Origin: JAKACA01 sp050010115
Lineage (GTDB): Bacteria; Actinomycetota; Acidimicrobiia; Acidimicrobiales; Bog-793
NCBI GenBank assembly: GCA_050010115.1
Contig: JBEKLQ010000135.1
Location: 1 to 9,542, forward strand
DNA: 9,542 nucleotides
Direction of reading: 5' to 3'
In this document: positions 1 through 6,413 of the stretch, piece by piece
Numbering within the stretch: the first letter of the stretch is position 1
Layout of the letters: each line of letters begins with the position of its first letter
Program-made: the position numbers and the translations under genes
The notes under the pieces: generated by a model
The model's input: the letters and a program-made list of their open reading frames with translations, nothing else
What the model was told of the DNA's origin: nothing
The model's database searches: none

Positions 1-105
1 TCGACACCGCCAGTTTCCGAAGGGGCCCCGCCAAATTGGTGGACCTTCTTCAGGTCCGCCCACGGGGTTCAGCTGTACATATTCAATGATCGAGTCTGTA
101 CATCG

Positions 106-387
106 TTACGTGATCCTCAACAGCTCGTCGGAAAGTGCCGCCAGGTCAATCTCCGTCTGCTTATGAGCGACGCCCAGCGCCTCTACCGTTCCCGAGGCTT
201 TGTCGAGCGCACGCCGTACGAGGGGACGGAAATACCGGAACATCTGCAGCGCCACTGGCTGTTCTTTGAGCGTCGACTTTCCCCCATGGCCGAGACGGAG
301 AAGAACCCTTCGGATATCAGTCGGTAGACGGCTCGGATTGTCGGGTCGGGTCTTCGTTGCCACCGTTCCGGGGGTAGGGATACCCAA
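106..387 (-). CDS. Small hypothetical protein, possibly a C-terminal fragment
   Basis: I do not recognise the family. The frame ends at TAA (106-108) and has strong G/C preference at third codon positions over the last ~60 codons, which supports real coding. The product (93 aa from the TTG at 385-387; 85 aa from the alternative GTG at 361-363) is basic and mostly helical in look, with a segment EQPVALQMFRYFRPLVRRAL near the middle and an acidic helical tail ending DELLRIT. Neither start has a good ribosome binding site, and the frame stays open up to a stop at 430-432, so the gene may have lost its 5' part. Another minus frame running in from about 640 also looks partly protein-like and might be its missing upstream part after a frameshift. 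No signal peptide or membrane segment is visible. Confidence 0.5.
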   Translation of the reverse strand: MGIPTPGTVATKTRPDNPSRLPTDIRRVLLRLGHGGKSTLKEQPVALQMFRYFRPLVRRALDKASGTVEALGVAHKQTEIDLAALSDELLRIT

Positions 388-680
388 ACCCGCCCTGAAT
401 CGAAGCCTGGTTTCGGTCGGTGCTTGGGCTCAGTCGCCCGATGGGACAATGGTCCGATCTTGAACGTGCGTGCTGCCAAGCCGGAAGACGCGCGGTCGCT
501 GGAGGTATGCCGCTTTACCTGACGAAGCTCTCGCGCTGCTCGCTGCGCGAAGCCGTGTGTCGCCAGGTCCACGATAGCGACGCGCCCCTTTGGAACGAGG
601 GCCGAGCGGTTCGGCTGGCAGGGTCTCTCCGGCATTGTCCCCGGCTGCGATGTGAAAGGAAGCGGCGGTAGTTTCGGTCG
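388..680. other. Stretch without a confident gene
   Basis: Both strands hold open frames of mixed quality and I cannot choose between them. On the plus strand a frame from ATG 508 (a GGAGG sits one base before it) to TAG 671 has fairly high third-position G/C. On the minus strand, a frame through 640-460 contains a protein-like run KGRVAIVDLATHGFAQRAAR. Neither resembles a family I know, and both could be decayed sequence. Confidence 0.3.
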
Positions 681-827
681 GTGACCGATTGCGTGTTCTG
701 TCGCATCATCGCAGGGGATGCTCCTGCCAGCGTCGCCTTCGAGGACGACGAGACGATCGCCATTATGGACCTTCGCCAAGACTGGAGACAATCCTCCTGG
801 GACCGGCTGACTGAGTCGGCCGACTGA
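681..827 (+). pseudogene. HIT-family (histidine triad) protein, N-terminal fragment
   Basis: Starting at GTG 681 the frame reads VTDCVFCRIIAGDAPASV and continues FEDDETIAIMDLRQ. This is the characteristic opening of HINT/HIT nucleotide hydrolases, including the two cysteines of the CxxC pair that binds zinc in many members (C4, C7). Family members are usually 110-150 residues and carry the catalytic HxHxH triad near residue 100. Here recognisable sequence ends after residue 33 at LRQ, exactly where the conserved NPGHxLVVP continuation is expected. About 15 unrelated codons follow, then TGA at 825-827. The triad is therefore absent and the product cannot be a working HIT hydrolase. AAAGGA at 655-660 is too far upstream to be a convincing ribosome binding site. 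The break at about 780 marks a rearrangement junction. Confidence 0.8.
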
Positions 828-1043
828 CGAGTGCAGGCTGTTCAAGCCAGTCCGTACCGGAGCACGTCGGGAGCCTGTGGCTCCGTGACCGTTGGCACGT
901 CGGATGTCGAGGGAGACCGTCGCGACGCTTCGAGGGAAAGGAGTGGGCGGTAAGGGACTCGAACGCTTCACGTACAGTTTCGTTCCGCAGGCGACGGACC
1001 CAACCGTGGAGGTCGGGCAAGGCCCGGTGTCGTGTGCCGACCC
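828..1043. other. Non-coding stretch after the HIT fragment, with one small hairpin
   Basis: No frame here has family resemblance or convincing codon bias. A perfect 6-bp inverted repeat GGAGCC-TGT-GGCTCC lies at 870-884 and would form a small hairpin without a T-run. On the minus strand around 950-965 the sequence resembles a tRNA T-loop (GTTCGAGTCCC), but its stem pairs imperfectly and no tRNA can be built round it. Confidence 0.3.
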
Positions 1044-1063
1044 GCGTCTAGGTTTGCGTCTAG
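1044..1063 (+). repeat. Two GCGTCTAG boxes 12 bp apart
   Basis: GCGTCTAG occurs at 1044-1051 and 1056-1063. Further copies lie at 1238-1245 and 4377-4384, the last at the corresponding place in repeat copy 2, where a partial TCTAGA box also lies 12 bp away (4368-4373). CTAG-containing words are generally scarce in high-GC bacteria, so four copies of one 8-mer near the cyclase gene stand out. A protein-binding role is an inference only. Confidence 0.5.
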
Positions 1064-1176
1064 AACTGCTGCCCACTGGACCTTCGTAGAAGCACCCAGA
1101 GCGGTGAAGCAAGCCACTGACCAGCACTTCTGTGGTCTTCTGACCTCCAATCAGACCCTCCAGATACTTCATGCTC
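1060..1176 (-). repeat. Diverged ~117-bp direct repeat, copy 1
   Basis: Read on the minus strand from GAGCATGAAG to GTTCTAG, this aligns without gaps to 4381-4497, with 89 of 117 positions identical by hand count. The first 66 positions differ at only 10. The resemblance runs about 17 bases further left through the GCGTCTAG boxes. Copies 1 and 2 have the same orientation and flank the cyclase gene. Confidence 0.8.
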
Positions 1177-1521
1177 TACTATGATATCTGATATGTTTTG
1201 GCTCTGAGCAGCTCTTTTGTGGAGGGATTGTCGCCACGCGTCTAGGACATTGTCCAGAATCTCCTTCGTACCAACGAGCCTGACCACAAGAGGGAGCTCT
1301 CGACAGATGATCGGGAAGGACTGCATCAGCACGCTCTTCACGACGCGCCTTCGCCAGCTCGATGGGTCCGTCTCCCTCATCGAGGAAAGGCGCCCATGGA
1401 CGTCTGGGACCGCCCTGCCGAAGTGACCGAGCCGAGGTGCACCACCGTCACGGAGTCCCCGAACGGGGTCAGTTTCGAGTAGGCCGGCGACAGTCTGAGC
1501 AATCTCGTACGCTGTCCTCAC
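1060..1521 (-). CDS. Hypothetical protein divergent from the cyclase gene
   Basis: This is a tentative gene. The frame runs from a GTG at 1519-1521, preceded by AAAGG, to TAG at 1060-1062, giving 153 aa. The middle looks protein-like (PLVVRLVGTKEILDNVLDAW), with moderate third-position G/C, but I do not recognise it. Its last 39 codons lie in a repeat copied at 4381-4497; both copies end in the same frame with SSGQQF and TAG, and several differences are conservative (D/E, S/T, A/S). Counted over the repeat, however, the differences show no third-position excess in this frame, so coding is not proven. Its start lies only 7 bp from the start of the oppositely oriented cyclase gene, an unusually tight divergent arrangement. 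A stretch at 1160-1215 is markedly more A+T-rich than its surroundings. Confidence 0.35.
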   Translation of the reverse strand: MRTAYEIAQTVAGLLETDPVRGLRDGGAPRLGHFGRAVPDVHGRLSSMRETDPSSWRRRVVKSVLMQSFPIICRELPLVVRLVGTKEILDNVLDAWRQSLHKRAAQSQNISDIIVEHEVSGGSDWRSEDHRSAGQWLASPLWVLLRRSSGQQF

Positions 1522-1528
1522 GGAGACA

Positions 1529-4240
1529 TTGACCTTTCTCTTCACCGACATCGAGGGCTCGACCGCCCTGCTCAAGCGCCTGGGTGGCGGTGCCTACGCG
1601 GCGGCTCTCGCCGATCACCACCGGCTCGTCCGGGCAGGTCTCGTAGCGCACGAAGGCAAGGAGATCGGAACCCAAGGTGACGGATTCTTCGCCGTGTTCA
1701 CGTCGCCTAGCGCCGCTGTGACGGCGGTCATCGAGATGCAGCGGTCTCTCCATGCGCACGACTGGCCGGCCGGTGAGCAGGTCCGCGTTCGAATGGGAGT
1801 CCACTCGGGAGAGGCATCGGAGACGGGCACCGGACTTGTTGGTTTCGAGGTCCACCGCGCCGCGCGCATTGCGGCCGTCGCCCACGGGGGTCAGGTCGTG
1901 CTGTCGGCGACGACGGTCGCCCTTATCCGAGACTCCTTGCCCGGCGACGCGACCCTGCGCGATCTCGGATCTCACCGGCTGAAAGATCTCGGCCGGCCAG
2001 AGCAGATCTTTCAGCTTCATGCTGAAGGTCTCGAGGTCGACTTTCCACCACTGCGGTCGCTTGACAACGCCGAACTCGGAAACAACCTCCCCCAGCAGTT
2101 AACGAGCTTCGTGGGCCGGGAGACGGAGAGGGCAGCGGTCCGCGCCCTACTCGAGAAGTCGCGGCTCGTGACTCTGACTGGTGTGGGCGGGGTGGGCAAG
2201 TCCCGCCTCGCCATCCAGCTGGCCACGGACCTCATCAAGGGCTACGGGAACAGCGTCTGGCTGGTGGAGCTCGCGCCCTTGTCCGATGCCGCCATGGTCC
2301 CCCAGGCAATGGCCAGGGTGCTGTCGATACGCGAGGAGCCGAGCCGACCCGCGCTCGACACCGTGGTTGATGCCCTGCGGGACCGCAACCTGCTCGTGGT
2401 GCTGGACAACTGCGAGCACCTCATCGCGGCCTGCGCTGAAGTGGCAAACGCAGCTCTGCGGTCGTGCCCGGGAATCGTGATCCTGGCCACGAGCCGGGAG
2501 CCCATCGGTATCGAGGGGGAGCAGGTGTACCGTGTCCCGTCGCTGACGATGCCATCGGCCGGCAGCAGCGACGCCGCTCAGGACCTACTGGCATCGGAGG
2601 CAGTGCGGCTCTTCGTCGGCCGCGCCACCGCGCAGGACCCGACGTTCGTCCTCGACGAGGCGAACGCGGCGGCGGTCGCGTCGATCTGTCGGCGCCTCGA
2701 CGGCATTCCTCTGGCCCTCGAGCTCGCGGCGGCTCGCCTTCGGGCAATGTCCGTTACCGAGATCGCCGAGCACCTCGGCGACCGCTTCCGCCTACTCACG
2801 GTTGGTAGCCGAACTGCCCTGCCCCGTCAGCAGACTCTCCAGACCCTGATCGACTGGTCCTACCGCCTCCTCAGCGACCGCGAACGCACCGTTCTGGCGA
2901 GGTTGTCCGTGTTCGCCGGAGGATTCGACCTCCGCGCTGCCGAAGAGGTGGCCGGAGCCGCCGACGTCGAGGCCTTCGCTGTCCTCGACGTGGTCGGCTC
3001 CCTCGTGGACAAGAGCCTGGTACAGGCCGAAGCACTCCCAACGGGCAAGACCCGCTACCGACTCCTGGAGACGATCCGCGAGTACGCTGCCGCGAGGCTT
3101 GCTGCTACGGGCGCCGAAGAGCGGGACGGTTCCGCTGATCGCCAGATTGCAGTTTCCCGGGTGAACGGCGGGGGCGACGCCTCTGGGACAGGAGTACCCG
3201 ATCCATTCGGCGCCCGCTGGCGCCATGCGACGTATTATCTCTCCCTAGTCGAAGACCTGGCTCCCAGTCTTCGTACCGTGTCGCAACTGGAGGCGCTCGA
3301 TCGCCTAGACCCCGAGATCGACAACGTGCGCGCCGCCTTGGAGACTCTCCGAGCGCACGACTCCGGCGGGATGCTACGACTGCTCGTCGCCCTCGGCTGG
3401 TACTGGGTGCTCCGTGGACATCTCCATGAGAGCAGCAAGTGGTACGAGCTCGCGCCGATCGACAACCAAGATCTCGACCCAGACCTGCGCGCCACGTTGA
3501 CTACCGTGTCGGCGCTGGCCCAAGTGTGGGACGGCGCCCTCGATGTCGGGTCTCGGACGTTGTCGGACCTCGCGCAGCTCGCGCCGCAGTGCCGGAACCG
3601 CGCGCGCTGGGAAGGTTGGGCATTAGCTCTTGCCGCCGACGCCGCCGCCGACGAGCGTGGCGTCGACCGGCCGATCGTGAGGGAAGCCATCGAGCGCATG
3701 CGTCTGTGCGCAGATTCCTGGGAAGTCGGCGCCGCCTTGACGATCCTGGGCGAGCTTGAACGAGAATCGGGACAGGTTCATACAGCAGAGCGCCTATACA
3801 GGGAGGCCCGTCAGCTGTTCGAACGCGACGGTGACCGGCTTTGGCTCATCATCACCGACCTCAACCTTGCCGAGTGCGCCGTCCAGCTAGATGCATACGA
3901 AGCAGCGATCCCGATCCTGGCGTCGTTCCTCTTTGCCCTCAAGGATTTAGGCAATGAGTACTTGCTTGCGTATTGCTCGATAGTAATGGGCTGTGCTGAG
4001 ACAGGATTGGAGCAGTCAAGGCCGGCGTGTCTCCTGCTCGGCTCCGGTCTAGGGTGGCTCGAGCGTCGGGGGATGCAACTTCAACAGCGCGAGCAAATAA
4101 TGGCGACGAAGGCCAGTACCTCTCTCCGGGCGACTCTCGGTGACGAGGCTTTTCAGCGAGCGGTTGACTCAGGACGCCTCCGGCGTCCAGACCAGGCCAT
4201 CGAGGAGTTCCTCGGGAAAGGCTTGGTGAGTGGTAGGTGA
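1529..4240 (+). CDS. Adenylate/guanylate cyclase-domain protein with NB-ARC ATPase and TPR-like C-terminus
   Basis: Large cytoplasmic signalling protein of 903 aa. Residues 1-165 are a class III nucleotidyl cyclase domain: FLFTDIEGS with metal-binding D7, GDGFFAVF with second aspartate D51, and VHRAARI near 108-114. Residues 190-480 are an AfsR-like NB-ARC/STAND ATPase: Walker A GVGGVGKS (218-225), Walker B LLVVLDN (288-294), TSREP (321-325) and GIPLALELA (392-400). Residues ~560-900 are helical and TPR-like, suited to partner or ligand sensing. There is no C-terminal LuxR helix-turn-helix, so its output would be a cyclic nucleotide or protein contacts. In VHRAARI, His stands where many cyclases have the transition-state Asn; this variant is, as far as I recall, common in the subfamily, so activity is uncertain. 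The start is odd: TTG 1529 with GGAGA only 2 bases upstream, and the usual short lead before TFLF is missing. The frame is open only back to a TGA at 1496-1498, with no better start, so the 5' end may be truncated. Confidence 0.93.
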   Translation: MTFLFTDIEGSTALLKRLGGGAYAAALADHHRLVRAGLVAHEGKEIGTQGDGFFAVFTSPSAAVTAVIEMQRSLHAHDWPAGEQVRVRMGVHSGEASETGTGLVGFEVHRAARIAAVAHGGQVVLSATTVALIRDSLPGDATLRDLGSHRLKDLGRPEQIFQLHAEGLEVDFPPLRSLDNAELGNNLPQQLTSFVGRETERAAVRALLEKSRLVTLTGVGGVGKSRLAIQLATDLIKGYGNSVWLVELAPLSDAAMVPQAMARVLSIREEPSRPALDTVVDALRDRNLLVVLDNCEHLIAACAEVANAALRSCPGIVILATSREPIGIEGEQVYRVPSLTMPSAGSSDAAQDLLASEAVRLFVGRATAQDPTFVLDEANAAAVASICRRLDGIPLALELAAARLRAMSVTEIAEHLGDRFRLLTVGSRTALPRQQTLQTLIDWSYRLLSDRERTVLARLSVFAGGFDLRAAEEVAGAADVEAFAVLDVVGSLVDKSLVQAEALPTGKTRYRLLETIREYAAARLAATGAEERDGSADRQIAVSRVNGGGDASGTGVPDPFGARWRHATYYLSLVEDLAPSLRTVSQLEALDRLDPEIDNVRAALETLRAHDSGGMLRLLVALGWYWVLRGHLHESSKWYELAPIDNQDLDPDLRATLTTVSALAQVWDGALDVGSRTLSDLAQLAPQCRNRARWEGWALALAADAAADERGVDRPIVREAIERMRLCADSWEVGAALTILGELERESGQVHTAERLYREARQLFERDGDRLWLIITDLNLAECAVQLDAYEAAIPILASFLFALKDLGNEYLLAYCSIVMGCAETGLEQSRPACLLLGSGLGWLERRGMQLQQREQIMATKASTSLRATLGDEAFQRAVDSGRLRRPDQAIEEFLGKGLVSGR

Positions 4241-4303
4241 CTCCGGGATTGGGGGATTCGGCGCCGGCAAATCTGACGTATCACGACTCTCAGCGTGACA
4301 CGG

Positions 4304-4335
4304 TGCTGGCGAAGAGAAGATTCTGACCGCCAGCA
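4304..4335 (+). terminator. Weak inverted repeat downstream of the cyclase gene
   Basis: TGCTGGC (4304-4310) and GCCAGCA (4329-4335) can pair across an 18-base loop, 63 bp after the cyclase stop. There is no T-run and the loop is long, so this is only a possible terminator. Confidence 0.2.
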
Positions 4336-4380
4336 GTAGTTCATTGGCGCTTCCGAGCACGATCGAGTCTAGATTCGCGT

Positions 4381-4497
4381 CTAGAACTGCTGACCGCTGG
4401 ACCCTTCCAGAGACGTCCATCGTGTGGACCTAAGCCGCTGACCACTACTTCTGTCGTCTTCTGTCGTCCACTCAGACCTTCCAGAAGCTTCATGCTC
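4381..4497 (-). repeat. Diverged ~117-bp direct repeat, copy 2
   Basis: Partner of 1060-1176, in the same orientation and the same length. On the minus strand it also carries a frame ending SSGQQF-TAG, and upstream of it a short stretch (AAHGAD, then VEHE) that loosely matches the upstream codons of copy 1. If copy 1 is coding, this is a C-terminal fragment of a paralogue. An alternative frame through both copies reads QKTTEV near its start. Confidence 0.8.
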
Positions 4498-4565
4498 AAC
4501 ATCGGTCGGATCGGCGCCGTGAGCAGCTTCCGCGCAGTATCGAGGAGCACGGCCCAAGCAGGTGC

Positions 4566-5003
4566 TTACCGCTGCGGTGCGGCATCGGGGACGAGAGCAG
4601 GGCCCGCCAGGATCACCTCGATCTCACGCTGCTCCCTAGCAATGTCGTTCAGCCTCTCCTCGATTGTTCGGTGCAGTACCTCTATCTCCTCCCGGCGCTC
4701 GTCGATGGCACGTCTCCGCCGGGCGACCTCTTCGAAGACGGCAGCGCGGTCGAGCAGATTTCCTTCTCGGCGGTTTGCCGCGGGGGTGGCTGAAGCTTGC
4801 CGCCTGCGCGAGGGGAGCGCAGCCTCGCGTCGTACGTCGTCGGCTGCCACCAGGGTTCGCCTACGTTTGCCAACCTTGACCGACTGAGAGCGCACACGGG
4901 GCGGCTTGGCCTTAGCCCACCGCCGGATGGCCTCGGCAGTCGTGCCTGCGTAGTCGGGCGCGTCTTGGAGCGACCACCACTCAAGGCCGTTGTCCGAAGT
5001 CAT
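4566..5003 (-). CDS. Helix-turn-helix protein with C-terminal coiled coil
   Basis: 145 aa from ATG 5001-5003. Residues ~8-60 look like a MerR/excisionase-type winged helix-turn-helix: WWSLQDAPDYAGTTAEAIRRW, a first helix and turn in which Trp/Ala spacing suits DNA recognition, then a basic wing (GKRRRTLV) and AADDVRREA. Residues ~62-84 are a basic linker (PSRRR, NRREG). Residues ~86-134 are highly charged and heptad-like (FEEVARRRRAIDERREEIEV and on), expected to form a coiled coil for dimerisation. The shape suggests a small DNA-binding protein, perhaps a regulator or element accessory protein; no exact family is recognised. It diverges from the gene at 5053 across a 49-bp gap containing repeated motifs, so autoregulation and control of its neighbour are plausible. 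The frame stays open to 5399, but that upstream part is only the antisense of the neighbouring gene. The tail ends 69 bp from repeat copy 2. Confidence 0.75.
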   Translation of the reverse strand: MTSDNGLEWWSLQDAPDYAGTTAEAIRRWAKAKPPRVRSQSVKVGKRRRTLVAADDVRREAALPSRRRQASATPAANRREGNLLDRAAVFEEVARRRRAIDERREEIEVLHRTIEERLNDIAREQREIEVILAGPALVPDAAPQR

Positions 5004-5072
5004 ATCCCCATTCTGCCAATAGTGGCCACCATAGGTCCTAAAGTGACTAAATATGGTGAGTAGTGGCCAAAG
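5004..5072. promoter_or_regulatory. Divergent promoter/operator region with TAGTGGCCA repeats
   Basis: The 49 bp between the two divergent starts are A+T-richer than the surroundings (for example CTAAATATGG before the rightward ATG). TAGTGGCCA occurs at 5020-5028 and again at 5061-5069, 41 bp apart, the second copy just inside the rightward gene. The first overlaps the 8-bp palindrome GTGGCCAC (5022-5029). Paired boxes spaced about four helical turns in a divergent gap suggest an operator for the neighbouring helix-turn-helix protein. No -10/-35 pair can be assigned with confidence. Confidence 0.45.
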
Positions 5073-5757
5073 TTGGCTTACGGTGGAGGCTCTGGTCGGG
5101 ATGATCGTCGCCGAGGCGGAGCCCTCCCGTCTGCCCGCCCGCGTGTGGCCGCTGACCGCCGCGTGCCAGCGGCTTGCAAAGTCGAAGGCGCCCGTCGATC
5201 CCGCAGTGTTGGGGTGCGCTCGGTCGGTCAGTCTGATCTGGGGAGATCGACTCGTTGAAACCTGGATGCACCACCTTGCCGAGAACGGATTCGTGCGGCC
5301 GTCTGGGCGCGGGATGCACGCCTGCTGGGAAATCGACCCGGTCTGGCAGGACGGCTGGCGCGTGATCGTTGAAGCGCTCGATGCCGACGAGCGAGCCACT
5401 TTCAGAGAGGCCGCTCAGGTTCTGACGAGTTGTCTTTACATGGGAAAAAACCTTGCTGGCCGCTTCCAACGGCGTCTGAGCGTCAGCGTCGGGGCATCCC
5501 GAGAGTCGCCGCCAGCCGCTCGGGCAGTGCCGCAAGCCCTGCGCCCACCACCCTCGTCCGCGCACGGACCGAACGGAGACGCGGAGTTGTTCTCCGTGCC
5601 ATGCACCCGTCCAGGACATCTGGGCATCGTCGTCTTCGACCGGCCATTGCCAGTCGACGAAGCGAGCCGAGAGAAGAGCTTCCAACATAGCGTCGGCAGT
5701 CTGGTAGCGCCGGTTCACGGATCGGTGGCTTGCCCGCTGAGCGATGAGGCGGAGTGA
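5053..5757 (+). CDS. Hypothetical protein, 3' end replaced by antisense of a kinase fragment
   Basis: From ATG 5053 the first ~128 residues look genuinely coding: high third-position G/C and soluble-protein composition, for example LPARVWPLTAACQRLAKSK, then SVSLIWGDRLVETWMHHL and EIDPVWQDGWRVIVEALDAD. Trp/His-rich helices followed by the short LAENGFVRPSGRG loop would fit a winged-helix fold, but I cannot name a family. After about position 5436 the frame continues to TGA at 5755-5757 only as the antisense of the kinase fragment; this tail is rich in Ser, Pro and Arg. The original stop has thus been lost and the protein is a truncated gene with an accidental tail. Divergent partner of the coiled-coil HTH gene; the two are probably an ancestral unit. 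Residues beyond 128 should not be used for homology. Confidence 0.6.
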   Translation: MVSSGQSWLTVEALVGMIVAEAEPSRLPARVWPLTAACQRLAKSKAPVDPAVLGCARSVSLIWGDRLVETWMHHLAENGFVRPSGRGMHACWEIDPVWQDGWRVIVEALDADERATFREAAQVLTSCLYMGKNLAGRFQRRLSVSVGASRESPPAARAVPQALRPPPSSAHGPNGDAELFSVPCTRPGHLGIVVFDRPLPVDEASREKSFQHSVGSLVAPVHGSVACPLSDEAE

Positions 5758-6078
5758 AGTAGGCACGTGCACGGCGCATTCGAGGTGCCGATCTCGCAAC
5801 GCTTGCTGATTCTTCGAGAGGCGCTTCGCCAGCTCCTCTCGCGTGTAGTCGTCGTAGGGGTACGACCCTGAGAGCACTTCTCTGAAGCTCATGCCCACCG
5901 AGAAGATCTCGGCGGTGACGGCGTAGCGAGAGCCGTTGAACGTCTCCGGTGCTGTCCAGTACTGCGGCTGCAGGAGTGGCTCAGCCGTACCTTGCTCGTC
6001 CATCCTGACGGCCTCGCCGAAGTCACCGATCTTGGCAACCGTCGCCTGACCCACGGGCTCGGCATCGTCGGTGTGCAC
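5437..6078 (-). pseudogene. Serine/threonine protein kinase, C-lobe fragment with C-terminal domain
   Basis: The minus frame shows the second half of a bacterial Hanks-type kinase: VAKIGDFGEAV (DFG, magnesium loop), QYWTAPETF (APE, end of the activation segment), then AEIFSVGMSFREVLSGSYPY (normally D-x-Y/W-S-x-G; here Glu replaces the conserved Asp) and a RYQTADAMLEALL helix typical of the kinase C-lobe. A Trp-rich C-terminal domain follows (WTGAWHGEQ, GRGWWAQGL, GWRRLSG). The whole N-lobe, the ATP-binding glycine loop and the HRDxKPxN catalytic loop are missing: the frame opens after TAG at 6088-6090, just where the catalytic loop should be. The GTG at 6076-6078 is merely the first possible start. 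At the other end coding resemblance stops near SKVFSHVKTTR (about 5437), though the frame stays open to 5047. It cannot phosphorylate; a remnant. Confidence 0.8.
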
Positions 6079-6082
6079 GGCG

Positions 6083-6181
6083 GTCGGCTACTTCTTCCAC
6101 GACTTCATCGTGTCCCCTGACTTCCTCGACGAAGGGGCGTTCACGGGAGTGGCAGTCCAGATCGGAGAACGGTATTCGTGA
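6083..6181 (+). pseudogene. C-terminal fragment of an unrecognised protein
   Basis: The last 32 codons before TGA 6179-6181 read VGYFFHDFIVSPDFLDEGAF then TGVAVQIGERYS. About four-fifths of third positions are G or C, and the composition is that of a folded protein, so this looks like the genuine 3' end of a gene. The frame is open only back to a TGA at 6047-6049 and contains no start before the junction with the kinase fragment. A hairpin 20 bp downstream fits its terminator. The missing 5' part was probably lost in the event that truncated the kinase. No family assigned. Confidence 0.6.
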
Positions 6182-6196
6182 CATCCGCCTCTCGGT

Positions 6197-6286
6197 TCAG
6201 TGCGCCGACGGCCAGTCGGCGCGCCGTCCTCCACGTTTGACGGTCAGTGTGGCGGCGATGTCGACAAGGTACGGCGATAGGGGCAT
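6197..6286 (-). CDS. Possible small ORF, 29 aa
   Basis: ATG 6284-6286 to TGA 6197-6199 encodes MPLSPYLVDIAATLTVKRGG plus a nine-residue tail. Third positions are mostly G/C. There is no clear ribosome binding site (GAGCGG is close) and the end overlaps the hairpin at 6202-6222. It could be a short peptide, a decayed gene or chance. Confidence 0.2.
   Translation of the reverse strand: MPLSPYLVDIAATLTVKRGGRRADWPSAH
6202..6222 (+). terminator. Hairpin after the C-terminal fragment
   Basis: Perfect 8-bp inverted repeat GCGCCGAC / GTCGGCGC with a 5-base loop (GGCCA), 20 bp past the stop at 6179-6181. No T-run follows, as is common for terminators in high-GC actinobacteria. It also lies inside the small minus-strand frame at 6197-6286. 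Confidence 0.45.
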
Positions 6287-6413
6287 GACCGCTCGGGGAT
6301 CGCCTTGATGTCGTTTAGGCAGATCGCTGTTTGGCGGGAACCCTCTTTCCCCATCCAGAGTGGGCGGTCCGAGCGTTCTTCGTCTGTCGTCCGGTCGGCG
6401 TAGTGATCGAACG

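Noticed and set aside
2..105. Imperfect palindrome CCGCCAA/TTGGTGG and two TGTACAT words at the left edge
   Set aside because: Short and not linked to a gene start or end that I can identify; within chance for this length.
940..980. tRNA 3' end on the minus strand (GTTCGAGTCCC)
   Set aside because: The T-stem has a mismatch and there is no acceptor partner, anticodon arm or similarity to the other tRNA-like repeats.
183..1172. Long minus-strand open frame of 329 codons
   Set aside because: It is antisense to the HIT fragment, runs across the small gene at the left in another frame, and is rich in Ser/Pro/Arg with no domain. At most part of it (about 460-640) may be decayed coding.
1469..2020. 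Minus-strand open frame of 183 codons opposite the cyclase domain
   Set aside because: The plus strand here encodes an unmistakable cyclase domain; the antisense frame is a by-product of high G+C.
5004..5399. N-terminal extension of the coiled-coil HTH protein
   Set aside because: The upstream codons are antisense to the divergent gene and have unlikely composition; ATG 5003 gives a standard HTH N-terminus.
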